A stretch of DNA of 64,000 bases from the NCBI GenBank assembly GCA_010909165.1, contig MU008153.1, positions 434,001 through 498,000 on the forward strand, read 5' to 3'. The position numbers and the translations under genes were made by a program. Source of the stretch: Anthoceros angustus (taxonomy: Eukaryota > Streptophyta > Anthocerotopsida > Anthocerotales > Anthocerotaceae). Below the pieces are notes generated by a model, which saw only the letters and a program-made list of their open reading frames with translations, did not search any database and had not been told where the DNA came from. Below are positions 1 through 9,924 of this stretch, in pieces; the first letter of the stretch is position 1; every line of letters starts with the position of its first letter.

Positions 1-2
1 TT

Positions 3-536
3 GAAAGCATTGTTAGGCTGGACCCCCAGCAGGCGCCCGCGTATGTGCTTATGGCCAATGCGTACGCAGATGCAGGCAGGTGGACCGATGTAGACAGGAT
101 TGAAACAAAGAGAAGGGTAGCAGGAGCCAACAAGAAACCTGCAGTGGCGACCATTGAGGTGAAAAAGGAGGTACATAGATTTGTGGTGGGAGAAAGGGGA
201 GAGGACATTGCGCTTAAGGTAGAGAGCACAAATGCACGTCTGAAGCAGGAAGGAGGCCACGTGCCTCACACAAAGTTGGTGTTGAAGCCAATGTCTGAGA
301 AGGAAAAGGAAGATATGCTTTGCGGGCATGCTGAGAAGCTAGCTCTGGCGTTTGGTCTCTTGAATACTCCGAGTGGAACACCTCTAGTGGTCACTAAGAA
401 TCTGCGCATGTGCAGCGACTGCCACAGTTCCACGGAGATCATGTCAAGGCTTGAACAGAGAGACATTGTTGTAAGGGATGGGTACCGTGTGCATCGATTC
501 GCAGCTGGTTGTTGCAGTTGTAACGGTCGACCGTGA
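3..536 (+). CDS. PPR-DYW RNA editing factor, KP/GRP variant (3' end, 5' truncated by window)
   Basis: The reading frame is already open at base 3, so this is the last 177 codons of a PLS-class pentatricopeptide repeat protein that begins outside the window. What is seen: the E motif (around ESIVRLDPQQAPAYVLMANA), then an E+/PG-box region in which the usual PG signature is replaced by KKPAVATIEV, then a DYW deaminase-like domain with the zinc and catalytic HAE, the CSDCH cysteines and the second metal site HRF...CSC. The protein ends NGRP instead of GDYW. Known of the family: PPR-DYW proteins edit organellar transcripts, and the KP variant, often ending GRP, is linked to U-to-C editing in hornworts, lycophytes and ferns. 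I infer that this is such a factor acting in plastids or mitochondria. The target cannot be read because the PPR array lies outside the window. Confidence 0.85.
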   Translation, partial: ESIVRLDPQQAPAYVLMANAYADAGRWTDVDRIETKRRVAGANKKPAVATIEVKKEVHRFVVGERGEDIALKVESTNARLKQEGGHVPHTKLVLKPMSEKEKEDMLCGHAEKLALAFGLLNTPSGTPLVVTKNLRMCSDCHSSTEIMSRLEQRDIVVRDGYRVHRFAAGCCSCNGRP

Positions 537-826
537 GAATAATGAAGGACTATGAATCCCACAACAGGGAAGTTTTTAAAACAATATGCTGGCATCTTAA
601 CACCAAGTACTTCCTCTTTTCCCAGTTCTCGGTCACTGACGGGAAGTACACTGTCAGTGGGCCAGAGGACGTATCTACACTTCTGGGATTTGCAACCCAA
701 AGCCATTATTCACAGACTGAAAGGCCACTTTGATGCTGCCATCTGCGTGTCTTGTCACCCTACTGAGAGCAAAATTGCTTCATCGTCCCTGGCGAATAAC
801 AAGACTATCAAAATATGGGTGCAAGT
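536..826 (+). pseudogene. WDR5-like WD40 repeat fragment, frameshifted
   Basis: Homology to the C-terminal WD repeats of plant WDR5 (the COMPASS histone H3K4 methyltransferase core subunit) starts at the stop codon of the PPR gene. The frame with TTGKFLKQYAG at 558 to 590 passes to another frame for FSVTDGKYTVSGPED (about 626 to 670), then returns for FWDLQPKAIIHRLKGH, VSCHPTESKIAS and KTIKIWVQ. These are the blocks expected in order for WDR5. Two compensating shifts, and in-frame stops just upstream, show that it is dead. No intron interrupts the homology, which suits a processed copy. Only about the last two of seven repeats are present. The nucleotides after 826 (repeats of a GTATGGATGCAAG type) have no WDR5 similarity. 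Confidence 0.72.
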
Positions 827-1742
827 GTCTGCACAAGCTCCCACCCCAGTATGGATGCAAGCGTCTGCATAAGCACCCTCCCCAGCATGCCTATTTGACA
901 CCCAAGCAACAAAAGTTCAATTTGCAACAAACCATCAAAAGCTTGTACTATGACGTGCAAATACGTCCACCAACACGGCTTCGTCCTCGAAGCCTCAGAT
1001 TGTCAGCCCGTGATCGAGGGCATAAGACCGCAAAAGCTCCTGGCAATGTGTGAGATTGGCATGTGGCTCCGTAAGTCCCATCCAACAAGGGAAACCCTTC
1101 CGGAGAACAAAAATGCAAACGTCGCCACACCAGGCGATGACGTAAGATCATCTCTACCTCGTACTTGGGCTCATTGTAGGACAGATCTGGTGGTGGCCGG
1201 GCAGGCGGATTATTTAAGACTGAGACGTGAAACATGGGTACCGATGCCAAGGATGACCACACTAAGCCCGGCTCTCGTCCGCGAGTGCACATATTGCCTG
1301 GTAACTCTGAGAGACTCTCTTCACACAACCAACCGCAGCTTGAAACACATGGCTGCCGTCTGAGCATGTCATTCTTGAACTCAAGCCCCTTCAACCAGCT
1401 CTGTGGGGACACATCAAAAGCATCTAGCATCTTTCGGGAGTTTTGATACCTGCTCATGGCAACGCGCACTGAGAAAGGAAAATCCAATCACAGACCAACA
1501 CGTTGTATTAGTACGAGGGATGTTTAGCGTGCTCTTTGCGCTATAACTTGCATCGAACTTGCATAACAGGAAGTTAAACCTTCAACCTGAATAGCCTGCT
1601 GTCGACATACCTTCAAGTTGCAAGGTCGAATCAGCCCCATTCGACATGGTTCGGAGACTTTGGGACCTTCTCTGGACGTGATCATACTAGTGGTAGTAAC
1701 ACGTGCACCAAGAGGATGGACGCCAGTCATGTTTCAACCATG
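827..1742. other. intergenic stretch, no supported gene
   Basis: Open frames here (for example minus 948 to 1487) have no recognisable motif, no splice-consistent partners and composition typical of chance frames. A short direct repeat (GTATGGATGCAAG and GGGTGCAAGTGTCTGCA types) lies at 815 to 870. The end nearest 1742 is probably 3' UTR of the minus-strand gene that follows. Confidence 0.5.
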
Positions 1743-3411
1743 CTACAAGCTCCAGGACGATCTTACCATAAAAGCAGGTGTTCGAGACTGCCTGTCCGCA
1801 ATATACAAGATTCCAGGTTGCACAACAAACCCTGGCGCACAACTCCACCTTAGAAAGGCCTCCATCTGCACCTGAGAGTGTCCAGGATCACTGCCCTCAT
1901 CACATTTCAAGGAGCTCCAGAAGTCAGGCTTGGACAGGCCCACGGTTAGACCTCCCCCAACTTTGGATCCTGGAGGACTTGCAACACTTAGCAGCCATTG
2001 TAACTGCTTCTTCTCCTGAAGCCAGTCGCTGCAATCCACCTGAGCCCATCCACCCACATTAACTGGCCCAACATCTGCTTCTGCGGCAACTGCAAATGAC
2101 CGCATTGAAGACCCTTGATTGTCAACAAGCCCACTATCTAACGAAGAAGTGCTCCAGTTCACAACCTGGCTCTGGCCAGCAGACCCATTAGACATAGGTA
2201 GGGCCATCGTTGCGGCTGGGGACTTTGTTCTACTCAGAACCAAAGGCCCCATCTCACTCCAGTGCAAACCGTGGGTCGAAGGAAAGGGCGGGCTGGGCCA
2301 GAACCGATGAAGTGCAGATACTGAAAATGCCATGAAATCACAGGGCACAGCAGTGACCTGAGCAAGAGTGCTCAAGCACAGGGGAGTTCCTGAGTCCGAG
2401 GACTCCAAACTGGAAAACATATTTTCCCATCCTCCAAGGTACTGTGACACCGACCAAACAGACCTGATCGCCTTGTAAATGGCTCCAATACCTGACCCCT
2501 TGCAGTGACCATGAAGTGCAGGCCTGTGGCTGAACGTGGTAAGTCCAACGTCCTGAAGAGCATACAACCCACCAGGATCAACCCATGAAAGAGCAGGAGA
2601 AATTCACATTCCCAACAACCCGACACCAACAAACCCACCTCCACAGGCTCTGCTGACTGCATCATATCACGGCTGTCTCCTCCAAGAGGAGCAACAGACA
2701 CAACAACTCGGTCACTCACTTCAGCAGTGTACGCCACTTTCCGCAACGACAGAGGGCCACCCAGCGTAGCACCAGCACCGCCTGCTACCTGCCCAGCCCC
2801 GCATTCCGTGATCAGCCTGTCCTTCTCCCTCACAGGAGTCTCCAATCTCAACTTCACCTCCAACCCAGTCAGCATCCCTGCCTGTTCCAGCGCACATCGA
2901 GCACGCCGGCTGTAACTGTCCCGCACAACCACCACAGCGGCTCCAGCATTCACCTCACCCGTCACCTTCGTCTTCCCCAGCCCAGTCGAGCTGCCAGAGC
3001 TCTTGCCTCCCCGCCGGAGCCCCGTGTGCAGCTCAAGCTTGTCCAGCCGCTCCCTGATCCGCAGGGAATCGGAGAAGAGCTCCCGCTGAAGCCGCCGCAA
3101 GGCCGCAATCTGCAACCAACCCATGTCAGCATTCAAACCCACAAACCTGGCCAGCTCCAACCCACAACGAGCAGCACAAATTGACACCAATCGCCCACCT
3201 CAGATCTCCTGGCAAAGGCTTCATCACCCGATTCCACACCCACCGTCTGCATCACCTGGGCCGCTGCCGGATCCACGAGCTTGGTGCCCTCGTGAATAGC
3301 ATTCCCCGTGACTGCTGCTGGGCTTCTCTTCCCACCCGCACCGGGTTTCATGGACCTCACGATACCACCAAACCAGCGAATCAACTCCTCACTCTTCTGC
3401 TGATCCGCCAT
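1743..3411 (-). CDS. conserved plant-type protein of unknown function, three exons
   Basis: Three minus-strand exons join in phase with GT-AG borders: 3411-3199, 3109-2639 and 2552-1743, giving a predicted 497 aa. The start MADQQKSEELIRWFGG is preferred to an in-frame ATG at 3441. All three junctions fall on whole codons (GAG/ATT and GAG/GAC), which supports the model. The N-terminal 70 residues precede a helical stretch (LRRLQRELFSDS) and then a region rich in alternating hydrophobic residues and glycine (TGEVNAGAAVVVV, TLGGPLSLRKVAYTAEVSD, VGGWAQVDCSDWLQ). It ends FVVQPGILYIADRQ ... MVRSSWSL. Beta-strand-like periodicity with an aromatic near the C-terminus would suit an organelle outer-membrane barrel, but this is only inference. 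I do not recognise the family by name. Confidence 0.6.
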
Positions 3412-3441
3412 CCCAGAATCGCTAGCAGCACCTCCGCACAA

Positions 3442-4000
3442 TCACCGTGCTACAACCACAAGAAGATCGGGTCTGTCTGCCGAGATCCACACTGGACGAG
3501 AAGATCGGGTCTGTCTGCCGGGATCCACACTGGACTGTGCCATCCCAGCCACTTCATGAGGCTGCTATTCCTGTTCTCATGGCATCACTGGCTGGCACTC
3601 TGTTTGCCTGCCTTTAGCGTCCCCAGTACCTACTGTGAAAGTAGGTAGTTACCGGAGGCCGCGTTTTTCAAGTGTTTCAGCCTGAAATTCTATGGGATCG
3701 GTGCGTTTGCGCTTGGTGTATTTTTAGTGAATTAGAGAGTTTATAGATATTTTAAAGTATACATCCAAGGCCCCATTGAGATTTTAATCTGGAGTAATCG
3801 TGAAGGTAACAACTGGCGGCCCATAGAGTACTGATAACTGTCGGCCCCATAGAAGCACTTGTCGGCCCCATAGAAGCACTAATAACTGGATGCCCCACTC
3901 GAGATCAAGATTTTTGTTCATCACCAAACTGTCACTTCGTCAACAAGAGGCAAGGCCTTTGTAAAGTGCATTGGACACCTTTCGAATGTCTTTGGAACCC
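3442..4000. other. intergenic, with a short tandem duplication
   Basis: No gene seen. At about 3464 to 3536 a unit of about 36 bp beginning AGATCGGGTCTGTCTGCCG is present twice with one or two changes. At 3830 to 3885 the phrase GTCGGCCCCATAGAAGCACT is repeated. Both look like simple local duplications. Confidence 0.6.
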
Positions 4001-4065
4001 CCTATGTCTCTCTTACATGTGTCCCTCCCATTTGCAGGTACATAGCCTCTTTCTTAACATATTAC

Positions 4066-4115
4066 ATAAAATAAAATAAAATAAAATAAAATAAAATAAA
4101 ATAAAATAAAATAAA
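4066..4115. repeat. (AAAAT)n microsatellite, about 10 copies
   Basis: Uninterrupted ATAAA units inside the left arm of the inverted repeat. The right arm has only a short A/T-rich tract at the same position, so the tract probably expanded after the arms formed. Confidence 0.9.
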
Positions 4116-4139
4116 TGTACCTACTTCGACTGAACAGGA

Positions 4140-4263
4140 GCATACATCCCGAAAATGTTGTGGAAGAGCTAGGCCACTCTCCCGCGGCACCACAAACTGA
4201 TGTCCTTGATGGCATCATGCGTAGTGATTCCTTGATGGCATCATGCGTAGTGATTCCTTGTCC
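4140..4263 (-). pseudogene. retroelement ORF fragment (HDAI motif family) with 26-bp duplication
   Basis: The minus strand reads GQGITTHDAIK twice because a 26-bp unit (ending CATGCGTAGTGATTCC on the plus strand) is exactly duplicated, followed by DISLWCRGR. The same peptide block occurs near 20.6 kb (GQGIATHDAINDISLWW) and near 49.95 kb (GQRIATHDVVRDVM). It is therefore a fragment of a dispersed retroelement protein. No intact frame remains. Confidence 0.55.
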
Positions 4264-4359
4264 ACTGTTTGGACAGCAAGCTAGGTGAATATCCGGCTCA
4301 CCGAGGGCTCCTGGACCACATAAGGCGCTTGTTCTATATGGATAAATGGAGCATGAGGG

Positions 4360-4800
4360 CCTTACTTTGGCTCACCATGTTACTTTTGCTTGCCTTCCGA
4401 AGGCTTGTGCAAGCACTAGTGCATTAGGAAGGGCAGGGAGTTGCACTCATGGTCGATTGGATTGTGAAAGGGGAACTGCTGGCTAACATACTGGTGGGCA
4501 CCGGCCTCGTTGACATGTATGCAAAATGTGGTGGCCTGAAAGATGCACGCCATATTTTTGATAGCTTGCCAACAAAGAATGTTGTAACATGGACACCGCT
4601 GATTGCAGCTGAATATGCACAGCAAGGACTCGGCCAAGAGGTGCTCAGTGTGGATGGACAAATGGGGCAAGAATGATTGCTTATGGTTAATGATGTTGTA
4701 ACTTTCGCTTGCCTTCTAAAGGCCTGTACAAGCGCTGTGCCTTGCATAGAAGGGCAGGCAAGCAACACGTTTGTTAGAAGGCACATGTACATTTCAGACC
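4360..4800 (+). pseudogene. PPR gene relic
   Basis: The plus strand carries PPR motifs: HVTFACLPKACAST, then LVGTGLVDMYAKCGGLKDA, FDSLPTKNVVTWTPLI, and after a frame break NDVVTFACLLKACTSA. The order S, L, P, L fits a PLS-type PPR array, but only about three motifs remain, frames change at about 4440 and 4680, and there is no start or C-terminal E/DYW domain. It lies inside the inverted repeat and is a decayed fragment. Confidence 0.75.
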
Positions 4801-5171
4801 ACATCGCCTAGGGGTGGTAGGTGAGATGAAGCTAGCCGCCTGCCATACTTCCATATACTACATCGATCTAAATGCATGCACTATCCCTATTTTTTGCAAG
4901 GCTCATGTCCTCCAAAAGTGACCAACATTTTTGGGATGTATGCTCCTGCTTAGTCAGAGTAGGTACTTTTTTTATTTCCTTTTATGTAATATCTTAAGAA
5001 AAAGGCTATATACCTGGAAGGACACATGTAGAAGAGAGAGAGGGGGGAAAGATATCCAAAAGGTATCCACCGCAGTAATTAACATTGAACAAGAGGCACC
5101 GCCTTAAGGCACCGCCTCTTGTTGACGTAAGTGAACAGATGAATGAAAAAATCATGGTCTTGAAACCAAAT

Positions 5172-5552
5172 AAAAAGAAAAGAAAAGAAAAGAAAAGAAA
5201 AGAAAAGAAAAGAAAAGAAAAGAAAAGAAAAGAAAAGAAAAGAAAAGAAAAGAAAAGAAAAGAAAAGAAAAGAAAAGAAAAGAAAAGAAAAGAAAAGAAA
5301 AGAAAAGAAAAGAAAAGAAAAGAAAAGAAAAGAAAAGAAAAGAAAAGAAAAGAAAAGAAAAGAAAAGAAAAGAAAAGAAAAGAAAAGAAAAGAAAAGAAA
5401 AGAAAAGAAAAGAAAAGAAAAGAAAAGAAAAGAAAAGAAAAGAAAAGAAAAGAAAAGAAAAGAAAAGAAAAGAAAAGAAAAGAAAAGAAAAGAAAAGAAA
5501 AGAAAAGAAAAGAAAAGAAAAGAAAAGAAAAGAAAAGAAAAGAAAAGAAAAG
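5172..5552. repeat. (AAAAG)n microsatellite, about 76 perfect copies
   Basis: About 381 bp of uninterrupted AAAAG units. Open frames reading KRKEK on the plus strand and FLFFS on the minus strand arise from the repeat and are not genes. No point interruption was seen, which implies very recent expansion or consensus smoothing during assembly. Confidence 0.97.
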
Positions 5553-5900
5553 CGTTCCCCATTTCTTTCAAGCTTACAAGTGACTTTGTGAATCTTGTTG
5601 GTTGGCAGCAAAACCTTAAGCAGCCATTTGAAGCACTACATGTAATGGTCCTCGAGCGCCTTAAGGAAGGTTGGCGTACAAGGGTTGAGGTCCCGGCTAG
5701 CCAATAATGCCTTGACCAGTGGCAAAAGGAAAAACAAATTCCCAACCATTTTCCACATCATACATTCATAGAAGGATATAATTTAAAGCATAGGATATTT
5801 TCGAATACAAATGAGCTGACGACGCTTCACACATAAAATATCATTTTGAATACAACATTGGCCGCACTATATCTAATAGCTATGTATGTCCATTTTCAAC
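5553..5900. other. intergenic, 3' flank of expansin gene
   Basis: AT-rich sequence with no supported gene. The part close to 5900 is the likely 3' UTR of the minus-strand expansin. Confidence 0.5.
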
Positions 5901-7315
5901 CTATTTTTGAAACTGCACTGATGAAGTGTACGTTGCCCCAAGTTGCCAGCCGGCAGGTAGAACGTTGGAGGCAACAATTGTCTCATGTTCTAAATTGGTC
6001 GTCAATTGAATGCTAATTGGCCCTTTAATGGGAGAGCTTGATTGGACATGCCAATTTGCACCCCAACCGTGAGAAGCTTGAACCCAATTATTTGCTCCAC
6101 TCTATACATAGGATAAGATATATATATCACGTTATAATTCAAGATAAGATAGTTATCAATAACAAATCCATGAAAACAAGGACTCAAGATCTATGTTGTC
6201 CACTAGTTGCTTACCTGTCGAATGCTTACTGCTGAGATATCTCCTGGACCTCCCACAAATTTGATGATGAAAGCCAAGAAAAATTGGTTGGATCCACTGT
6301 CGATTTGGAACGCTATGTTTGATTTGTATGTGCAAGGGACCCTGTTCATGCATGAGCTTGTAAGTAATAAGTGAACCGCAACATAAGCAAGTCACTACAT
6401 AGTCATTCAAGTTTCACACAACGTGTGTGATCTAAGTTGAAAAAGACCATGGCACACATACCGTTTGTATTGGACGTCAAGAGTTCCAAGCTTGTGAAGA
6501 TTTTCAGCATTGCCTGCAGTAGCAAGTGCTGCATACGCAACGCCGCTTAGGTCAAAGTGTGTTCCTTGACAACCCGGACATTGATCTGTAAGCACCACCT
6601 TGGTTCCCCCATGTGAACAAATCCCTAAATTGCATCGCACCTATATGTAAATCAATGGTTTAAGTGGTTAGTTTACATAGACAACAATAGTACGATATTG
6701 AACATTTATAATTCATACATGAATTGTTTTGCATAGACAAGCATGTTATGTACCACAAAGCAAGATCCGCAACCAAAACCGTCGTTGAACAAACTGTTGC
6801 TTCCAGCCGTTATTGAACTACCAAACGGAGTGCCGGAAAGCTTTCCGTAACCGCAAGCACCACCTGCATTCAATTCGTGCAACATACTTTAAATTGCATA
6901 CATATTGTACATAGTCTAGTTAACACTTGCATGCCATAGTATTGCATGCATCTACTTTAAACATGAAATTTACAATATTATAGGTATAATTCCACAACAA
7001 TTCAAATCATAAATATTGTAATGTGCATACCATCACTGCCGTCTCCATCCGGCCAACCTCCATATGTAGTTGCCTGGGCTCCCCCCAGCCAATTACAATC
7101 ATATTGCAGGCCTTCTCGCATATATTCACGACAATGGCATGATCATCATCAGCCTCATGAATACAAAAATAACCAAAAATCAAGCTCCACATAAATCACA
7201 TCATTCGTTTTTGATTCAAATGTGACGTACCATCTTGCGACTGGACAAAGGCAATATTAGACAAAAGTAAAATAACCATAGCCAAAGACCCACCCATGGC
7301 CAAACCCATAGCCAT
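5901..7315 (-). CDS. expansin, beta-expansin type, six exons
   Basis: Exons (minus): 7315-7231, 7111-7031, 6863-6754, 6640-6462, 6341-6215, 6101-5901. All phases agree and give about 260 aa, the normal length for expansins. Residues 1 to about 26 are a signal peptide (hydrophobic AMVILLLSNIAFVQS). Domain 1 (GH45-like fold) shows TTYGGWPDGDG, GGACGYG, FGCGSCF, TDQCPGC and the HFDLSG motif. After the KRVPC linker, domain 2 (CBM63-like) has IDSGSNQFFLAF, VGGPGDISAV, the tryptophans of NNWVQASHGWGANW, and LPAGWQLGATYTSSV near the end. Expansins are secreted to the wall and loosen it non-hydrolytically during growth. The exon 2 acceptor is least certain: an alternative AG lies 33 bp further in and keeps the frame. 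Spacing between domains resembles EXPB more than EXPA. Confidence 0.88.
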
Positions 7316-7435
7316 ACTAAAACAACAATATTTAACCAAGAAAAAGAGAAGAGGAATTAAAATACAATCTAAGGAAGAATTAAGTGAAAGAAAGAGCTTC
7401 AAGAAAACTTCATACTTCACTTGTCAATATGTGGC

Positions 7436-7450
7436 ATACATATATAGGCA
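7436..7450 (-). promoter_or_regulatory. candidate TATA box of the expansin gene
   Basis: The minus strand has a CCTATATATG sequence about 125 bp upstream of the expansin ATG, at a plausible distance for a plant TATA box with a short 5' UTR. Assigned by position only. Confidence 0.35.
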
Positions 7451-8190
7451 AAACTCATATAATTTTCTCGATGGGTTATAAGGGATAAAAATGGAGTATA
7501 TATATACCAATTAACAACATGAAGACTCCCTTTCATCGTTTTTATAGAAATAATCATTTTTTGATAGAATATATATTTCAAAACTTATAATAATATGATT
7601 TGTGTAAAATGTCTTCTTTAGGTGAAGGAGAATGTGAGGACTTTATAAAACAGCAAAGATCAGAAGTCCCAATCTTCACGAAGGTGTTGGAAAACATCCT
7701 CCTATCGGGCCCTGAGCCTTGGGGACTAGCCCCCGTGATAGTCTACCTGGAAGTTACCATTTGCTCTTTAAACATCATGGTCGAGTAAACAAAAGAACCT
7801 ACTTACCATTGGGGTTGATGATGCAGCGTCTCTCGCATTCGTTGTTGTCATGAAGATTGTGTTGCCCAATGCCTTTCGCAAAGCGATGGAAACCCGTTGC
7901 TGGACTTCAGAAAGCAAACCACACATGACACGGGGAGATGGCTACCCCATTCTTGCGCAAGTGATAGCCCTAGCACAAGCCTTGACAAACTTCAAGAAAC
8001 CCTTACCCATGCTCCATAAGTCTCTATAGCAAGGGGGATGAAGATGTGGTCCTCTTGCAAAGGGTTTTACTTGAAGACCTTGGCTGACGCCCTCTCCTTT
8101 TCCGCCCATATAGGCGGGTTAATGATGACATGCTCGTTGACGGTATCTGTGGCGCAACTTTCGCTGACGGCCAGCCGGGCGCGCACGAAT
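7451..8190. other. intergenic, no supported gene
   Basis: AT-rich upstream region of the expansin, passing to mixed sequence after 7600. Short open frames (for example plus 7600 to 7788) have no recognisable motif. Confidence 0.5.
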
Positions 8191-8194
8191 CCCG

Positions 8195-8800
8195 TGTCAT
8201 TGCAGTAAGGGGTCCGTTCCCAAGGGAATGACTTGTTCCGTTTATGCACGCTTGTTGTTCAACTCACTCCCCACCGTTGGAGAGGCGACCCACCTGAAAC
8301 CACGTACCGCAACATGGCGTTGTCCGCTCTCTAGTTGCTCTACTCGTTCACCGTACAGGCCTGGAGTGGCCAAACGTTTAAGGACTCGTTTACGTCCGTA
8401 ACTATTGATCCGTCTTACTGTGTCCCTCTCTACCTCGTCTTACCTATCGTTCTTACCCATACTCAATATACCAGTTGAGGGTCACGGTTGGGCCTGTGTG
8501 GGCTATGGACCTCCGTGTTCGTTCACCAGGCCCCTCCGTCCGGGCTCTGCACGCCCTTCCGGAGTGCGGTTAATCACGCCCGCTTCGATCCGTCGGCCGT
8601 CAGACTTGTGCCCAAGAGGAGCAGGGGTCCGGGGTTCTTCGCACCTATACACACACACTACCACGCGTTAGGGTCCGTCACCAAGACCTGGATCAGTCTC
8701 TCTAGGGAAGTCTTGCCCGCTTAGTGACTCAGGACTCATGTTAGCCTCAGATTGCCTTTATTACACCCCTATTCTGAGCTGATGTCCAGCTCACTATGCC
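8195..8800 (-). repeat. LTR-like repeat, copy 1
   Basis: This block is similar throughout to 9925-10600. Shared signposts in the same order are GGTCCGTTCCCAAG, CGTTTAAGGAC, CTCCGTCCGGGCTCT, GTTAGGGTCCGTCACCA, GTGACTCAGGACTCA and TTTATTACACCCCTATTCTG. The second copy has a TATA-like TATAAGAGG on the minus strand, so I read both as LTRs of a minus-strand element. The termini are not defined. Confidence 0.5.
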
Positions 8801-8933
8801 CTAACACATGACCCTCTCTCTTCCCTATTTTTCCTACCTACGTCTATGACGGTGGGGCTGTGGTTGACCAAGATTCCTTCCTGGCGCTAGCGGCCCAATC
8901 CCCAGCTCTGGCATCTGCGGCGAACCCAATCGG

Positions 8934-9195
8934 ATGATCTGCGACCCCCGGAACCCCGCGGAGGCTCTTCCTCTACCTCAGACTGTGTCAGGTTGCGGTT
9001 TCAGGGGGTTGCACGCATCCCTGCTCGAGAAGCAGCTCGACCAGGCTTTCCAGTCCGTCCTCCAGGACCCCTCCATCCCCAAGTCCACAAGAGGGCGGCT
9101 CCGCTCTTGTTCTGGGAAGGGCGCAGGTGCTTGGCTACTGGCCCGCCCATGCATACGGGGTTTTCACATCGCACCAACCACCTTCACAGCGGATT
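8934..9195 (+). pseudogene. retroelement post-RT domain fragment
   Basis: The plus frame reads LLEKQLDQAFQSVLQ, RLRSCSGKGAGAWLLA, RPCIRGFHIAP. The block GKGAG(A/S)WLLARPCI recurs on the minus strand near 50.2 kb, where it is followed by further conserved sequence. It looks like a region downstream of a reverse transcriptase in a plant non-LTR element. That family assignment is inference. Confidence 0.45.
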
Positions 9196-9339
9196 GACAA
9201 CCGCAGTGACCACCAAGTCTTCCTCCTCGCTGTCCATTGGCGCGCTGGTGGGTCCCTGCCCTGCGGGTCCGTCTGGAGCCCGTTCTTCCTGGGTGGGTTG
9301 AGACTGACTCTCATCCACCCCTTCCCCCACTCCCCGATT

Positions 9340-9480
9340 TAGAGCCACGGGACTCCCTTCCCCCTCCTGAGTCCGGACCTCGGGGTCCGTCCGCACTTCC
9401 GGAGTCCGGACCTCGGGGTCCGTCTGCACTTCTGGAGTCCGGACCTCGGGGTCCGTCCTCATTGATCGGACGTCCGGGGC
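9340..9480 (-). repeat. 33-bp minisatellite coding for VRTPE-type repeats
   Basis: The unit GTCCGGACCTCGGGGTCCGT recurs about four times. On the minus strand it reads tandem peptides of the form RTDPEVRTPEV. The same array type recurs at 10905-11180 and 15810-16080 inside the gag-like elements. Confidence 0.8.
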
Positions 9481-9872
9481 ATTTCCCAAGGGTCCGTCTT
9501 CTCCCACCGGACCTCCTTCTCCTTGTACCGGATTCCTTGCCTCCTAGACTTCTCCTCCCATGGTCTGCTTCGGGACCCTCTCTCCTTCTCCTGACGTTGG
9601 GTGCAACGGACTTACCTCTAGCCTTGTTGTTTCCGCCGCATCCCCCTCATCTAGTTGCTCCCCTTCTCCACTGCTGCTCTCGTCCCTGAATAGAGCTCCC
9701 AGGGTCCCCATGGTTGTGCTACCCCCTAGGCCCTCGTCCCTAAACAGAGCTCCCAGGGTCCCCGTGGCTGTGCTATCCCCTAGGCCCTCGTCCCTCCACG
9801 CTCCTTCTGACTCCTCTGGTGGTCCCTCGATTTGCACCCCGTGGTGCGCTGCCTCCACATCCTGCTGGATGG

Positions 9873-9912
9873 CAACACATCCACATCCACATCCACATCC
9901 ACATCCACATCC
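9873..9912. repeat. (CACATC)n microsatellite
   Basis: About six perfect hexamer copies, with CATCCATCCACATGG at the equivalent place in the second tandem copy (about 15350). Not telomeric. Confidence 0.9.
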
Positions 9913-9924
9913 TGCTCCGCACGT

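Larger units (their letters stand above)
4007..5040. repeat. inverted repeat (foldback-like) of about 1 kb
   Basis: The left arm (about 4007 to 4160) and right arm (about 4920 to 5040) are near-perfect reverse complements. Read inward from each side, both show TACATGTGTCC, then GGTA(C/T)ATAGCC, TTCTTAA(C/G)ATATTACATAAA, an A/T tract, GTACCTACT and CAGGAGCATACATCCC. The loop holds a relic of a PPR gene and a retroelement ORF fragment. It could be a foldback or MITE-type element that captured PPR sequence, or an inverted duplication of a 3' flank. No target site duplication was identified. Confidence 0.7.

Noticed and set aside
2372-3190. Single minus-strand 272-codon frame as a whole gene
   Set aside because: Only its middle is exon; splice sites at 3109 and 2639 join it to neighbouring exons, and the N-terminal 27 codons and the C-terminal tail are intronic or out of frame.
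5006-5745. Long open frames reading KRKEK repeats or FLFFS repeats
   Set aside because: Produced entirely by the AAAAG microsatellite; no flanking coding sequence.
9873-9912. CACATC hexamers considered as telomere-like
   Set aside because: The motif is not a plant telomere repeat; simple microsatellite.
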